From Planktothrix sp. PCC 11201 (GTDB taxonomy: Bacteria > Cyanobacteriota > Cyanobacteriia > Cyanobacteriales > Microcoleaceae), in the NCBI RefSeq assembly GCF_900009135.1, contig NZ_LT797710.1:606913-670912 (forward strand): a stretch of DNA of 64,000 bases. Direction: 5' to 3'. The notes below the pieces were generated by a model that was given only the letters and a program-made list of their open reading frames with translations, searched no databases and was not told the origin of the DNA. Each line of letters starts with the position of its first letter. Positions within the stretch are counted from its first letter, which is position 1. The position numbers and the translations under genes were made by a program. Below are positions 16,844-26,446 of this stretch, one piece after another.

Positions 16844-17830
16844 ATGAATTTACCTTTAATTTCTGTGATTATTCCTACCTATAACCGTGAACAAGTATTG
16901 CGTGAAACCTTAGCAGAAGTATTACAACAAACCTATCCTAATTTTGAAGTTTTAGTCGTCGATCAAACCCCAACCCATGAACCCGAAACCCAAACCTATT
17001 TAGAACAGTTAACTCAAGCCGAAAAAATTAAATGGTATCGTTTAGATTGGGCGAGTTTACCAGGTGCGAGGAATTACGCCGTCCGACGTTCTCAAGGAGA
17101 TATTCTATTATTTATTGATGACGATGTGCAACTTCCCGAAGGATTTTTAATGGCTCATGCCCGTAATTATATCCCAGGAGAAACCGCCGCCCCCGAGAAA
17201 ATTGGCGCCGTTGCGGGACGAGTTTTTGATCGGATGAAATTAAGCGATTCTGGGGGAGAATTAACCATTGAAAACTTACCTGCTGAAGCTCAAGATCCTG
17301 GTATTGCTTGGTATCATCTTGATTTAGTTCATACGATTAAACCCCAACAAGTGATTTCTGCCAGAGGATGTAATATGTCCTTCCGGCGAGAAATTTTTGA
17401 GCAATTTGGTTTAACCTTTGATGAACGATTTAAAGGTAGTGCGGTGCGAGAAGAATCGGATTTTTGTTTAAGAATAAGACAAACAGGTTATGTTATTTGG
17501 TATGATCCAGAAGCCCATTTAATTCATTTAGGAGAAGAAGCCGGAGGCTGTCATGATATGAGTACCCGTTCCGTACAATATCAGATCACATTTTATCATA
17601 ATCACTTTTTTATGGGGTTAAAAAACCTAACTCCTGGTCAATGTTTCCGCTTTTTTGCTAAACTATTTGATTGTCATGTTTTAGGACATCCCCCCTGTAA
17701 TAAAAGTGGTTCTCCTCTAAAAATTATTAGTCGTTTCTTCTTCTATAAATTAGGCTTAATTAAAGCCCTAGGAACCTGGATTACCTCCCTTTGGGATCAA
17801 GGACAAATCTACACCCAACAAGACCCTTAA
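16844..17830 (+). CDS. Family 2 glycosyltransferase (HpsN-like)
   Basis: A 328-residue GT-A-fold glycosyltransferase. The nucleotide-binding start is ISVIIPTYNREQVLRETL, the DXD-type metal site is ILLFIDDDVQLPEG (near residue 95), and the acceptor/base region contains EESDFCLRIRQTGY. There is no membrane segment, so it acts on the cytoplasmic face. A clear AGGAGA ribosome site precedes the ATG. It lies between an HpsL-like polymerase and a GT4 enzyme on the same strand, and resembles the HpsN glycosyltransferase of hormogonium polysaccharide loci. The sugar donor is unknown. Confidence 0.82.
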   Translation: MNLPLISVIIPTYNREQVLRETLAEVLQQTYPNFEVLVVDQTPTHEPETQTYLEQLTQAEKIKWYRLDWASLPGARNYAVRRSQGDILLFIDDDVQLPEGFLMAHARNYIPGETAAPEKIGAVAGRVFDRMKLSDSGGELTIENLPAEAQDPGIAWYHLDLVHTIKPQQVISARGCNMSFRREIFEQFGLTFDERFKGSAVREESDFCLRIRQTGYVIWYDPEAHLIHLGEEAGGCHDMSTRSVQYQITFYHNHFFMGLKNLTPGQCFRFFAKLFDCHVLGHPPCNKSGSPLKIISRFFFYKLGLIKALGTWITSLWDQGQIYTQQDP

Positions 17831-17833
17831 CCC

Positions 17834-17886
17834 GTTGTTGCGCCGTTGTTGCGCCGTTGTTGCGCCGTTGTTGCGCTTCAGCGCAA
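17834..17886. repeat. Four tandem GTTGTTGCGCC units ending in a palindrome
   Basis: An 11-bp unit is repeated four times (17834-17877) and runs into the perfect palindrome TTGCGCTTCAGCGCAA (17871-17886). A related GCGCTTAAGCGCAACAAC stands alone at 7327-7345. It lies between two glycosyltransferase genes and could act as a hairpin in the transcript. Confidence 0.75.
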
Positions 17887-17953
17887 ATCTTCTAAGAGGG
17901 GCTAAAGCCCAACAACAGTAACAGGATAAAAACATTAAAAATAGAAAAAACCT

Positions 17954-19126
17954 ATGAAAATTTTAGTAGCCAGCCATACCTATATTGTTGACTTAAACCG
18001 AGAAAAATTTAGAGCCTTAGCCCGTTTACAACCCAATATAGAAGTAACAATTGTTGTTCCTAAACGTTGGCGACCCGGAGGCGTTCAGAATAAAATTATT
18101 GAATCTGAATATTTAGATGAAGGTAACTTTAAAGTTGTTCCTATTTCTAATTTTAGTCAAAATAATCAAGGCTTACTCACCTTTGGTTTAGATTTAGTCT
18201 CTCTTTTGAAAACTTTTAGACCGGATATTATTCAAGTTGAACAGGGTTCTAAAGCCCTAACCTATAGTCAATTTATTACTTTAAATAATCTTTTGGGTTT
18301 AAAAGCAAAAAACATCTTTTTTACTTGGTGGAATTTACCTTATGATTTAAAATTTCCCGTTGCTCTCCTAGAAGCCTATAACCTTAAATATACCGATGGA
18401 ATTGTTGTTGGAAATCAAGATGGCAAAGATATTTTACGAGAAAAAGGATATAATAAACCCATTGAAGTTATGCCCCAATTAGGCATTGATGAACATTTAT
18501 TTAAACCCGAACCTCAACCGGAATTAAGAGCCGAATTAGGGATTAAACCCGATGAATTTGTAGTCGGATTTGTGGGGCGTTTTGTTGAAGAAAAAGGATT
18601 GATCACCTTAGCCAAAGCTTTATCTGGATTAAAAGAATATCCTTGGAAATGGGTATTATTAGGTCGGGGAGAATTGCGATCGCAACTCCTAGAAATAGCT
18701 GAAAAATTGGGATTTCAAGATCGATTAATATTAATAGAAAGTGTTCCCCATGATCAGGTACAACGCTATATTAACCTGATGAATACCCTGGTTTTACCCT
18801 CAGAAACCACCTACAAATTTAAAACCCTAACCGCCGCCGGGTGGAAAGAACAATTTGGTCATGTTTTAATCGAAGCTATGGCTTGTCAAGTTCCCGTTAT
18901 TGGCTCCGACTCCGGTGAAATTCCCCACGTTATTGCTGATACGGGATTAATATTTCCCGAAGGAAATGATCAAGCCTTGCAAAACAGCCTAAAACAGTTA
19001 ATCACAAATCCAGAATTAGCCAAACAGTTAGGAGAAAAAGGGTATCAACGAGCCATGACCCACTACACAAATAAAGCGCTCGCTCAAGAATTGCTAATCT
19101 TTTATCAACAATTACTTACTGATTAA
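17954..19126 (+). CDS. Family 4 glycosyltransferase (HpsO/HpsP-like)
   Basis: A 390-residue GT-B-fold enzyme. The N-terminal acceptor domain starts MKILVASHTYIVDLNREKFR. The C-terminal donor domain carries VGFVGRFVEEKGLITLAKAL (near residue 210), WVLLGRGELRSQL, and the EX7E-type motif region FGHVLIEAMACQVPVIGSDSGEIP (catalytic Glu residues), typical of retaining GT4 family members. It is cytosolic or peripheral to the membrane. Its place after an HpsL-like protein and a GT2 enzyme supports a role in the same surface polysaccharide. Compared with the average GT4 it has normal length and no missing motif. The exact Hps assignment is uncertain. Confidence 0.82.
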   Translation: MKILVASHTYIVDLNREKFRALARLQPNIEVTIVVPKRWRPGGVQNKIIESEYLDEGNFKVVPISNFSQNNQGLLTFGLDLVSLLKTFRPDIIQVEQGSKALTYSQFITLNNLLGLKAKNIFFTWWNLPYDLKFPVALLEAYNLKYTDGIVVGNQDGKDILREKGYNKPIEVMPQLGIDEHLFKPEPQPELRAELGIKPDEFVVGFVGRFVEEKGLITLAKALSGLKEYPWKWVLLGRGELRSQLLEIAEKLGFQDRLILIESVPHDQVQRYINLMNTLVLPSETTYKFKTLTAAGWKEQFGHVLIEAMACQVPVIGSDSGEIPHVIADTGLIFPEGNDQALQNSLKQLITNPELAKQLGEKGYQRAMTHYTNKALAQELLIFYQQLLTD

Positions 19127-19137
19127 CTATACAATCT

Positions 19138-19218
19138 TACTATAGCAATCCCTGTAGGGGTTTGGTCTCCAAACCCTCTTTGCGCTTGGGTTTGGAAACC
19201 AAACCCCTACGATAAAAT
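19138..19218. repeat. REP-like doublet, CTATAGCAATCC..ACGATAAAATATT
   Basis: Two palindromes, GTAGGGGTTTGGTCTCCAAA and GGGTTTGGAAACCAAACCCC, flank CTCTTTGCGCTT. The outer ends match the reverse complement of 9617-9715, so this is the same mobile palindrome family in opposite orientation, with compensating changes that keep the hairpins. Confidence 0.75.
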
Positions 19219-19279
19219 ATTACTCCCCATTTTTTTGATTTTTTTCTACAATAGTAGTGATCTAATAGAATCAACCCCT

Positions 19280-20059
19280 ATGTATTTTACCTGGCTTGAT
19301 AGTAATTCTTGGTTACTGGAAATAGGCGGCAAACAAATTTTGATTGACCCTTGGTTAGTGGGTGCATTAACCTTTGGGAATCAAACTTGGTTATTTAAGG
19401 GGGAAAGACGAAATCCCCGACCTATTCCCCAAAAGATCGACTTAATTTTATTATCTCAGGGTTTGGAAGATCATGCCCATCCTGAAACCTTAAAACAACT
19501 GAATAAAAATATCCCAGTTGTGGGTTCTCCGGGAGCCGCAAAACTTGTCCAAGAGTTAGGATATACTCAAGTTCACGCTTTGGAACATGGAGCCACCTAT
19601 TGTTTAGAAAATCAGGTAGAAATTAAATCCCTTCCCGGTTCTCCTATTGGCCCAACAACCATTGAAAATGCCTATCTTTTAAAGGATTTAATCACAGAAA
19701 ATACTGTATATTATGAACCCCATGGATATCATGATGCTCAGTTAAAAGAACTGGCTCCGATTGATGTGGTGATTACGCCATTAATTGATATTAGTTTACC
19801 TTTAATTGGGCCGATTATTCGGGGACAAAAAACAGCATTGGAGTTGGCTAAATTAGTCAGTCCCCAGGTGATGTTACCCACCGCAGCCGCCGGGGATGTG
19901 GTCTATGAAGGGTTGTTAGTTTCGTTATTAAAGGTGAGTGGTAATTTAGAGGATTTTCGGTCTATGTTAGCGAAGGAAAATCTATCGACTCGGGTACTCA
20001 ACCCCCAGCCGGGAGAAGGTTTTGAAGTGGTATTAGAGCGGCGTCGGGTGGGTGTTTAA
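19280..20059 (+). CDS. Metallo-beta-lactamase-fold hydrolase
   Basis: A protein of about 259 residues of the cyanobacterial MBL-fold family: MYFTWLDSNSWLLEIGGKQI, ILIDPWLVGAL, and LILLSQGLEDHAHPETL in place of the canonical HXHXDH site. The retained DHAHP gives fewer metal ligands than usual. Later conserved spots are YYEPHGYHD and VITPLIDISLPLIGP. The family includes hydrolases of unknown substrate; the altered metal site makes a one-metal or non-canonical enzyme possible. ATG 19280 is chosen because residues upstream of it do not match the fold. It stands at the end of the polysaccharide cluster, but a link is unproven. Confidence 0.78.
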   Translation: MYFTWLDSNSWLLEIGGKQILIDPWLVGALTFGNQTWLFKGERRNPRPIPQKIDLILLSQGLEDHAHPETLKQLNKNIPVVGSPGAAKLVQELGYTQVHALEHGATYCLENQVEIKSLPGSPIGPTTIENAYLLKDLITENTVYYEPHGYHDAQLKELAPIDVVITPLIDISLPLIGPIIRGQKTALELAKLVSPQVMLPTAAAGDVVYEGLLVSLLKVSGNLEDFRSMLAKENLSTRVLNPQPGEGFEVVLERRRVGV

Positions 20060-20115
20060 TTCACAACCCATAGCAGGGGCGTATTCATGCGTCCTCGCTG
20101 CCTAACTGCTTTGCC

Positions 20116-20568
20116 TTATTCCCAAAAATCTAGGTTAAGAAGGTCATCTAAGGAGCGGGTAAATTGCCAAGTATCGGGAAATTTTGTGTTTTTATATTCG
20201 GGTTGGAGTTTTTTTAGGCACTGCTGATAAACTGCATCCAGGACTTGGGGATAGTCATTCTGTAAGCTAGGAGAAATTTCAATCAAGTCTTCAATTTCGG
20301 GGCGAATGTTGCGAATTCTCCTTTCCCAGCCATGATATTCTAGGGGCATATCAACATAGTAGCGTTTCATGATATGTTCTACTAATGCCCGCATTTGTCC
20401 TTTAAAGGCATTTTTCTGGGCTTTCCCTAAAGAATCTATCTCCTCAATTAAGTTGGCAATATCTAATTGTTTAAAGTCTCGATTCTGTAAATGGGTGCTC
20501 GTTTCTTCTGTCCATTTTAAAAAGTCGCAATCATACAATAATTTTAGGGGAATTAGGGATTGGGTCAT
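20116..20568 (-). CDS. DUF29 family protein
   Basis: A 150-residue helical protein with the DUF29 pattern seen often in cyanobacteria: LYDCDFLKWTEETSTHLQNR, then DIANLIEEIDSLGKAQKNAF, and LVEHIMKRYY. The function is unknown. These genes occur in many copies per genome, often near mobile elements. No membrane segments. The gene is separated from the next minus-strand gene by a 65-bp gap that contains a degenerate CRISPR repeat. Confidence 0.85.
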   Translation of the reverse strand: MTQSLIPLKLLYDCDFLKWTEETSTHLQNRDFKQLDIANLIEEIDSLGKAQKNAFKGQMRALVEHIMKRYYVDMPLEYHGWERRIRNIRPEIEDLIEISPSLQNDYPQVLDAVYQQCLKKLQPEYKNTKFPDTWQFTRSLDDLLNLDFWE

Positions 20569-20590
20569 GGGTTGATTAATCCTAATTTAT

Positions 20591-20612
20591 AGGGATTATA
20601 GGTTATTGCAAC
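20591..20612 (-). repeat. Degenerate orphan CRISPR half-repeat
   Basis: AGGGATTATAGGTTATTGCA plus AC matches the last 22 bases of the array repeat (as read on the plus strand) at 20 of 22 positions. The partner half to its left is eroded (AATCCTAATTTAT instead of AATCCCTGAA). It lies 553 bp beyond the leader-distal end of the array, with one gene between. Confidence 0.6.
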
Positions 20613-20633
20613 GTGGTGAGGAAGCGATCGCAC

Positions 20634-21095
20634 TTAGTTGATCTCAACTCTATACATATACTCAAATTCTGAGGGGGATGCCATCTCAAGAATGTAGTTT
20701 CCTGTTTTAGAGGCAGAATAATTGAATGAAGTTGTCCCCAGATAGCCAAAAATGTTTTTTACTACCCTACTTTGATCATCTCGCAATGTGAAATAAACAA
20801 TAGGATCATCCACGCTTCGGAATGGAACTTGAACTAAAACAGGAGTGAGGAAAACAGTATCCCCTTCATTTAAGTGAATAAATATGGGTTGAATCGATCT
20901 ACTGTTTTGATCACCCGACAATTCCTGAGTCTGTCCTTTTTTGATAGTTACCCTTTGCAAATTTAGTGTAATAAAGCCATCGTTGCTAGTCGGTATACCA
21001 TCTCGTATTCGGCTATTTTGAGCTAAACAAAGGGAACCCCCGATGACAGAGGAAACTAGATAACTTGATAGAAGTAATGAAAAGAGTTTTTTCAT
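20634..21095 (-). CDS. Secreted hypothetical protein
   Basis: A 153-residue protein with a classical signal peptide (MKKLFSLLLSSYLVSSVIGG, cleavage probably after a SLCLA-type site). The mature part is a small strand-rich domain (ITLNLQRVTIKKGQTQELSG, IQPIFIHLNEGDTVFLTPVL, NYILEMASPSEFEYMYRVEI), resembling a periplasmic beta-sandwich. I do not recognise a named family. It lies between a DUF29 gene and the distal end of the CRISPR array; nothing links it to CRISPR function. Confidence 0.65.
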   Translation of the reverse strand: MKKLFSLLLSSYLVSSVIGGSLCLAQNSRIRDGIPTSNDGFITLNLQRVTIKKGQTQELSGDQNSRSIQPIFIHLNEGDTVFLTPVLVQVPFRSVDDPIVYFTLRDDQSRVVKNIFGYLGTTSFNYSASKTGNYILEMASPSEFEYMYRVEIN

Positions 21096-23630
21096 ACATT
21101 TAGAAAAACAATTACAAATTTTACTCTGTTACTTAGAAACTACTAACTTAACATTAGAATTTATAGTTTCAATCCCTGAAAGGGATTATAGGTGATTTCA
21201 ACGGTTTCATTTTACCAGGTTGGCATACCCTTGGTGGTTTCAATCCCTGAAAGGGATTATAGGTGATTTCAACGATGTAGATCCTGAATACAATGCAGTC
21301 GATGGTCGGATGTTTCAATCCCTGAAAGGGATTATAGGTGATTTCAACTTTTGTCTATCAAGATGATCCTTTAATATTTGTTCCCTGTTTCAATCCCTGA
21401 AAGGGATTATAGGTGATTTCAACCCCCTCCATGCCCATCCAATTCAATTGATCGCGATCAGTTTCAATCCCTGAAAGGGATTATAGGTGATTTCAACCTC
21501 TCTGGGATAACGGGATAGGATTTGGTCGTGTTTCAATCCCTGAAAGGGATTATAGGTGATTTCAACAAGTACCAATACTCCCCCCCGTCAAACTTAAGAT
21601 GGTTTCAATCCCTGAAAGGGATTATAGGTGATTTCAACCGGGGTTGGTGCGTCGGTAGAACTGGGTAAATTTGGGTTTCAATCCCTGAAAGGGATTATAG
21701 GTGATTTCAACCACCATTTCCCGTGACTACCAGGCAAAACATTATGTTTCAATCCCTGAAAGGGATTATAGGTGATTTCAACCTGGACTACATAACCCAA
21801 CTTTGTCCCCGATTCATAAATGTTTCAATCCCTGAAAGGGATTATAGGTGATTTCAACCTCTAACTAAAAAATCAGAGAAACTATTTACTTTCAAGTTTC
21901 AATCCCTGAAAGGGATTATAGGTGATTTCAACGGGGGCAGGTAATCTCCCATTCAAATAAATATTTAGTTTCAATCCCTGAAAGGGATTATAGGTGATTT
22001 CAACGGTACAACTGTAACATTGAAACCATAGCAATCAAAAGTTTCAATCCCTGAAAGGGATTATAGGTGATTTCAACTACCGGAACTTCCCCAGACCCCT
22101 ATACGGGATTATTCATGTTTCAATCCCTGAAAGGGATTATAGGTGATTTCAACAAGTTAGAAGTATGTTGTTAATATATTCTCAGTATAGTTTCAATCCC
22201 TGAAAGGGATTATAGGTGATTTCAACCTTTGGGAAACTCAGAAATAATGTTGGTAATTGGGGGTTTCAATCCCTGAAAGGGATTATAGGTGATTTCAACA
22301 AGATGATCACACCGCCAAACTACGACCGAGCAATCCGTTTCAATCCCTGAAAGGGATTATAGGTGATTTCAACCTACACAGTCTCAAGGTAGTGGTGAAA
22401 ATAGCTATGTTTCAATCCCTGAAAGGGATTATAGGTGATTTCAACCTGATTTAACAGCAATTGCGGGGCTTACTCACACAAATAGTTTCAATCCCTGAAA
22501 GGGATTATAGGTGATTTCAACAAACAATGAATCCACTGGTGTTGAAAATGTACGGGGTTCGTTTCAATCCCTGAAAGGGATTATAGGTGATTTCAACCCC
22601 TTTGCATCGGGGACAGGTGCAATTTTCCTTTGTTTCAATCCCTGAAAGGGATTATAGGTGATTTCAACTGATGAAGCCTGCTTAAACCCTCTCCATGCCA
22701 GTGTTTCAATCCCTGAAAGGGATTATAGGTGATTTCAACGAAGGGAATGGGACTAGGTAAATAGAAACACTAAAAGTTTCAATCCCTGAAAGGGATTATA
22801 GGTGATTTCAACTAGATTTTTTCAATTTGATCAATCATAGCCACACGTTTCAATCCCTGAAAGGGATTATAGGTGATTTCAACATCGTCGGCGGGAAGCC
22901 AACCGGCTTCCGTTAAGTTTCAATCCCTGAAAGGGATTATAGGTGATTTCAACGGTTTGTTTTCTCTCTATATCTAGGGTTATTATCTGTTTCAATCCCT
23001 GAAAGGGATTATAGGTGATTTCAACCCACAATTATGCTGTTACCCCATGATTTCCAGAGTTTCAATCCCTGAAAGGGATTATAGGTGATTTCAACCAGTG
23101 AACAAGTCACTTAAGGAAATAGTACCATGTGTTTCAATCCCTGAAAGGGATTATAGGTGATTTCAACATCTGGGTTCTTGTCTAGTACAGGCAGTCAAAA
23201 AATGTTTCAATCCCTGAAAGGGATTATAGGTGATTTCAACATCTGACAATGATGAACCAGGTGAAAAAGAGTGTGAGTTTCAATCCCTGAAAGGGATTAT
23301 AGGTGATTTCAACAATCCATTTTTCTTGAATTGAATTAGGTGATTTTCCGTTTCAATCCCTGAAAGGGATTATAGGTGATTTCAACCGGATTGGAGATGC
23401 GGTTTACTCATCTGGAACTAATGTTTCAATCCCTGAAAGGGATTATAGGTGATTTCAACCATTTACTTCCATCCTTTTTAAAGTTATTGTTATTGTTTCA
23501 ATCCCTGAAAGGGATTATAGGTGATTTCAACCAGCCCAGTCAGCAGGTCTAGCAGCAGTTCGCCCGTTTCAATCCCTGAAAGGGATTATAAGTAGGTGGG
23601 CGAGAAAATCAACAAGTATGTAACGAAAAG

Positions 23631-24284
23631 TTAACTTGGTTGTTGCTCCGAGTGAAATTTCATCCGTTGTGTGGTGTAGTTTCCTCTTTCTGCCCTAGCT
23701 TGAATACCATTAATTACCGCATAAGCTAGGTCTAATTCATCCTCAAATGTTTGTCCTGATAGTTCATCTTTTTTGAGATGTTGCCACTCTAATTCAATCG
23801 GATTCATTTCGGAACAATATTTAGGTAAACAGAAAATATACAAACCCATACTTTCCCATTTTGGCCAGAGTTTTTTCACCTCATGGCATTGATGTATCGG
23901 GCTATTATCTTGGACAATAACTCTCATCCGTCCGGCTTTTTCAGCCTCTGTTGCTTCTTGTTCCATCATTTGGATATAACACTTGCGATTCACACCTCCA
24001 ATCACCAAGCCGTAAACAAAACTGATTTGCTGTTGCAAAAACCCAATAATACTTAATCTTCGACCCCGACGATGTGTTTGTTCTAAACGTTTTTGTTCCC
24101 CTCTAAAATAATAGGTGTAACCCGGTTCACTCCACAGACAAAAACCCGATTCATCTAAATACTTTAAGTCAATTTCTCCAGCCGCAGCCGATAATTCCAA
24201 CATCTCTAAATCTGCCTGTTTCTGAGCACGGACTATCGGATCTTGTTTTCCTTTGTGGCTCTTTCTGGCTCGCTTCCAATTCAC
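23631..24284 (-). CDS. IS630 transposase, catalytic part (frame B)
   Basis: This 217-residue frame holds the DDE catalytic domain: first Asp in IDLKYLDESGFCLW, second in MRVIVQDNSPIHQCHEVKKL, and Glu in YCSEMNPIELEWQHLKKDEL. The last two are the IS630/Tc1 DNSxxH and NPIE signatures. Its GTG start overlaps the stop of frame A (GTGA). A run of seven A followed by five G just before the junction would allow a -1 ribosomal slip to join both frames into one transposase of about 350 residues. It is probably not translated alone. No premature stop is seen, so the element may be active. Confidence 0.85.
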   Translation of the reverse strand: MNWKRARKSHKGKQDPIVRAQKQADLEMLELSAAAGEIDLKYLDESGFCLWSEPGYTYYFRGEQKRLEQTHRRGRRLSIIGFLQQQISFVYGLVIGGVNRKCYIQMMEQEATEAEKAGRMRVIVQDNSPIHQCHEVKKLWPKWESMGLYIFCLPKYCSEMNPIELEWQHLKKDELSGQTFEDELDLAYAVINGIQARAERGNYTTQRMKFHSEQQPS

Positions 24285-24688
24285 CCCCTTTTTTTGAGCA
24301 CCCGTCTTAATCTATCGGGACTCAATTTAATCGACCGTTCTTGTTCTAATTTTTGGGCTAATTGCTCAGAGTTGTATGTCCGGGGTTCTCTTCTGAGACA
24401 TTCTTCTAAAAATACTAAGTCCTCTTCTTTCCACTTGGCTTTCCCCCCGCGACCTGGTTTTTCCCATAACCCTTCTAGCCCCAACTTTTCCCATTTGTGC
24501 AACACTTCTCTGACAGTCTGTGCCGTCCAATTGAAATAAGTTGCTATTTTTTCGACGTACCAACCTTGTGAGTTTAAGCGAATCACTTCGGCTCGGTCTT
24601 TAACTTTCTGTGGTATATCTGCTGTTCTCAGGTTGAACAGGGTTTTGTCTTGCTCACGAGTTAGAAATACCCTTAAACGAGCACCCAT
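24281..24688 (-). CDS. IS630 transposase, N-terminal DNA-binding part (frame A)
   Basis: This 135-residue frame carries the paired HTH/homeodomain-like region: DIPQKVKDRAEVIRLNSQGW, VEKIATYFNWTAQTVREVLH, then a basic linker (GLWEKPGRGGKAKWKEEDL) and a winged-helix segment (NSEQLAQKLEQERSIKLSPD). It ends RRVLKKRG at the A7G5 slippery tract where a -1 shift leads into the catalytic frame (23631-24284). The family binds the element ends and inserts at TA. The start ATG 24688 gives the normal IS630 N-terminus. Confidence 0.85.
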   Translation of the reverse strand: MGARLRVFLTREQDKTLFNLRTADIPQKVKDRAEVIRLNSQGWYVEKIATYFNWTAQTVREVLHKWEKLGLEGLWEKPGRGGKAKWKEEDLVFLEECLRREPRTYNSEQLAQKLEQERSIKLSPDRLRRVLKKRG

Positions 24689-26446
24689 ATTTTCATGACC
24701 TCGGTAGATTTCTTCTTCCTCTTTATTTATCTTTACATACTTTCGTTTCTTCCTGCCTACCTACTTAGGTGATTTCAACATTGACCCAGGGGCGACGGGT
24801 GCGGTATGCAGTTTGTTTCAATCCCTGAAAGGGATTATAGGTGATTTCAACTTCTACCGTACCGTTTAAAATGGCAGAAACTCGGGTTTCAATCCCTGAA
24901 AGGGATTATAGGTGATTTCAACTTTGCTTCTCCGGCTAAAAGTCTTTGGACTAATTGTTTCAATCCCTGAAAGGGATTATAGGTGATTTCAACAGTACCA
25001 AAATAGATGAGTGTTTTACTAGCATCACTATGTTTCAATCCCTGAAAGGGATTATAGGTGATTTCAACAATAAACACCTCTTAATTTCAAACGGTACTGT
25101 TTGGTTTCAATCCCTGAAAGGGATTATAGGTGATTTCAACGGCAATCCATTTACCAAACTGTGAATCACAGGCATTAAGTTTCAATCCCTGAAAGGGATT
25201 ATAGGTGATTTCAACACTTTGGAGTCGCTAGAATTAGTGGCCAAGTGTCATTGTTTCAATCCCTGAAAGGGATTATAGGTGATTTCAACCGCATTCCTCA
25301 AATCGCTGTCTCCAGAAGTTGCTCGTTTCAATCCCTGAAAGGGATTATAGGTGATTTCAACTCAGATTTCAGAAAGCCTGAGTCTGGAATGGTTGGTTTC
25401 AATCCCTGAAAGGGATTATAGGTGATTTCAACCTTAGAAGCCAACATCACCAAACCCCATGATTCCACGTTTCAATCCCTGAAAGGGATTATAGGTGATT
25501 TCAACAAATTAAATCTTTCTTTTGAGGTAAGAAAAGCCTCGTTTCAATCCCTGAAAGGGATTATAGGTGATTTCAACCGACTTAATTGGTTGTATTGCCC
25601 CTAGCGTCCCGTTGTTTCAATCCCTGAAAGGGATTATAGGTGATTTCAACAGGGCCAGAAACAATGATAAACCCTGAAGGGAATGCGTTTCAATCCCTGA
25701 AAGGGATTATAGGTGATTTCAACTTTGCTGCCATTAAGTTCCTTAATCAAATCCTGGTTTCAATCCCTGAAAGGGATTATAGGTGATTTCAACCATCTAT
25801 ACCTATTTTACCCTTTCTAATTTTCAAGCAGTGTTTCAATCCCTGAAAGGGATTATAGGTGATTTCAACGGCTTCGGCATTCAAAAGGCGGTTTTCATCC
25901 CTGTTTCAATCCCTGAAAGGGATTATAGGTGATTTCAACTTTAGCTTCTAAGTCTGTCAATGGATTAGGTCAGTTTCAATCCCTGAAAGGGATTATAGGT
26001 GATTTCAACTTCTTTATGTTTGGTTTTGTCCTAAAGATGTCAGTTTCAATCCCTGAAAGGGATTATAGGTGATTTCAACAGGAATTTCAATTGCTTCTCC
26101 AGTCTTAGGATTCCGTTTCAATCCCTGAAAGGGATTATAGGTGATTTCAACTTGGGAGATGATAAACTTTCGACCATAACTATATGTTTCAATCCCTGAA
26201 AGGGATTATAGGTGATTTCAACTTAATTCGTTTAATTTATCATCGGGATAAATCATCGAGGTTTCAATCCCTGAAAGGGATTATAGGTGATTTCAACCAG
26301 AAAAAATCACACCTTAACTCTGACCGATACTGCATGGGTTTCAATCCCTGAAAGGGATTATAGGTGATTTCAACATTGTAAATAAGTAAATAATCCCCAC
26401 AATGCTCTAGTTTCAATCCCTGAAAGGGATTATAGGTGATTTCAAC

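Larger units (their letters stand above)
23591..24765 (-). mobile_element. IS630-family insertion sequence inside a CRISPR repeat
   Basis: The ends are AGTAGGT(G/A)GGC: AGTAGGTGGGCGAG at the left and the reverse complement of AGTAGGTAGGCAGG at the right. The repeat is cut at its TATA: the left half ends ..GGATTATA and the right half restarts TAGGTGATTT, so the target TA is duplicated (23589-23590 and 24766-24767), as IS630/Tc1-mariner elements do. Length is 1175 bp. Two overlapping transposase frames lie on the minus strand, the same direction as pre-crRNA transcription. No repeat or spacer base was lost. Confidence 0.95.
21166..26446 (-). CRISPR. Type I-D CRISPR array: 57 repeats of 37 bp, one split by an IS630 element
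   Basis: On the plus strand each repeat begins GTTTCAATCCCTGAAAGGGA and ends GATTTCAAC (37 bp). The internal palindrome AATCCCT..AGGGATT gives the Cas6 hairpin. I count 33 intact repeats from 21166 to 23531, one split copy (23566-23590 plus 24766-24779), and 23 intact repeats from 24815 to 26446. Intervals of 69-77 bp imply about 56 spacers of 32-40 bp. Read on the minus strand, repeats end ATTGAAAC, the usual 8-nt crRNA handle, so transcription runs leftwards from the leader beside cas2. Repeats are essentially invariant to both ends. Only spacers 23 or fewer steps from the leader precede the insertion. Confidence 0.98.

Noticed and set aside
24889-25164. Open frames inside the CRISPR array
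   Set aside because: They translate the repeat itself (FQSLKGIIGDFN); array artefact.
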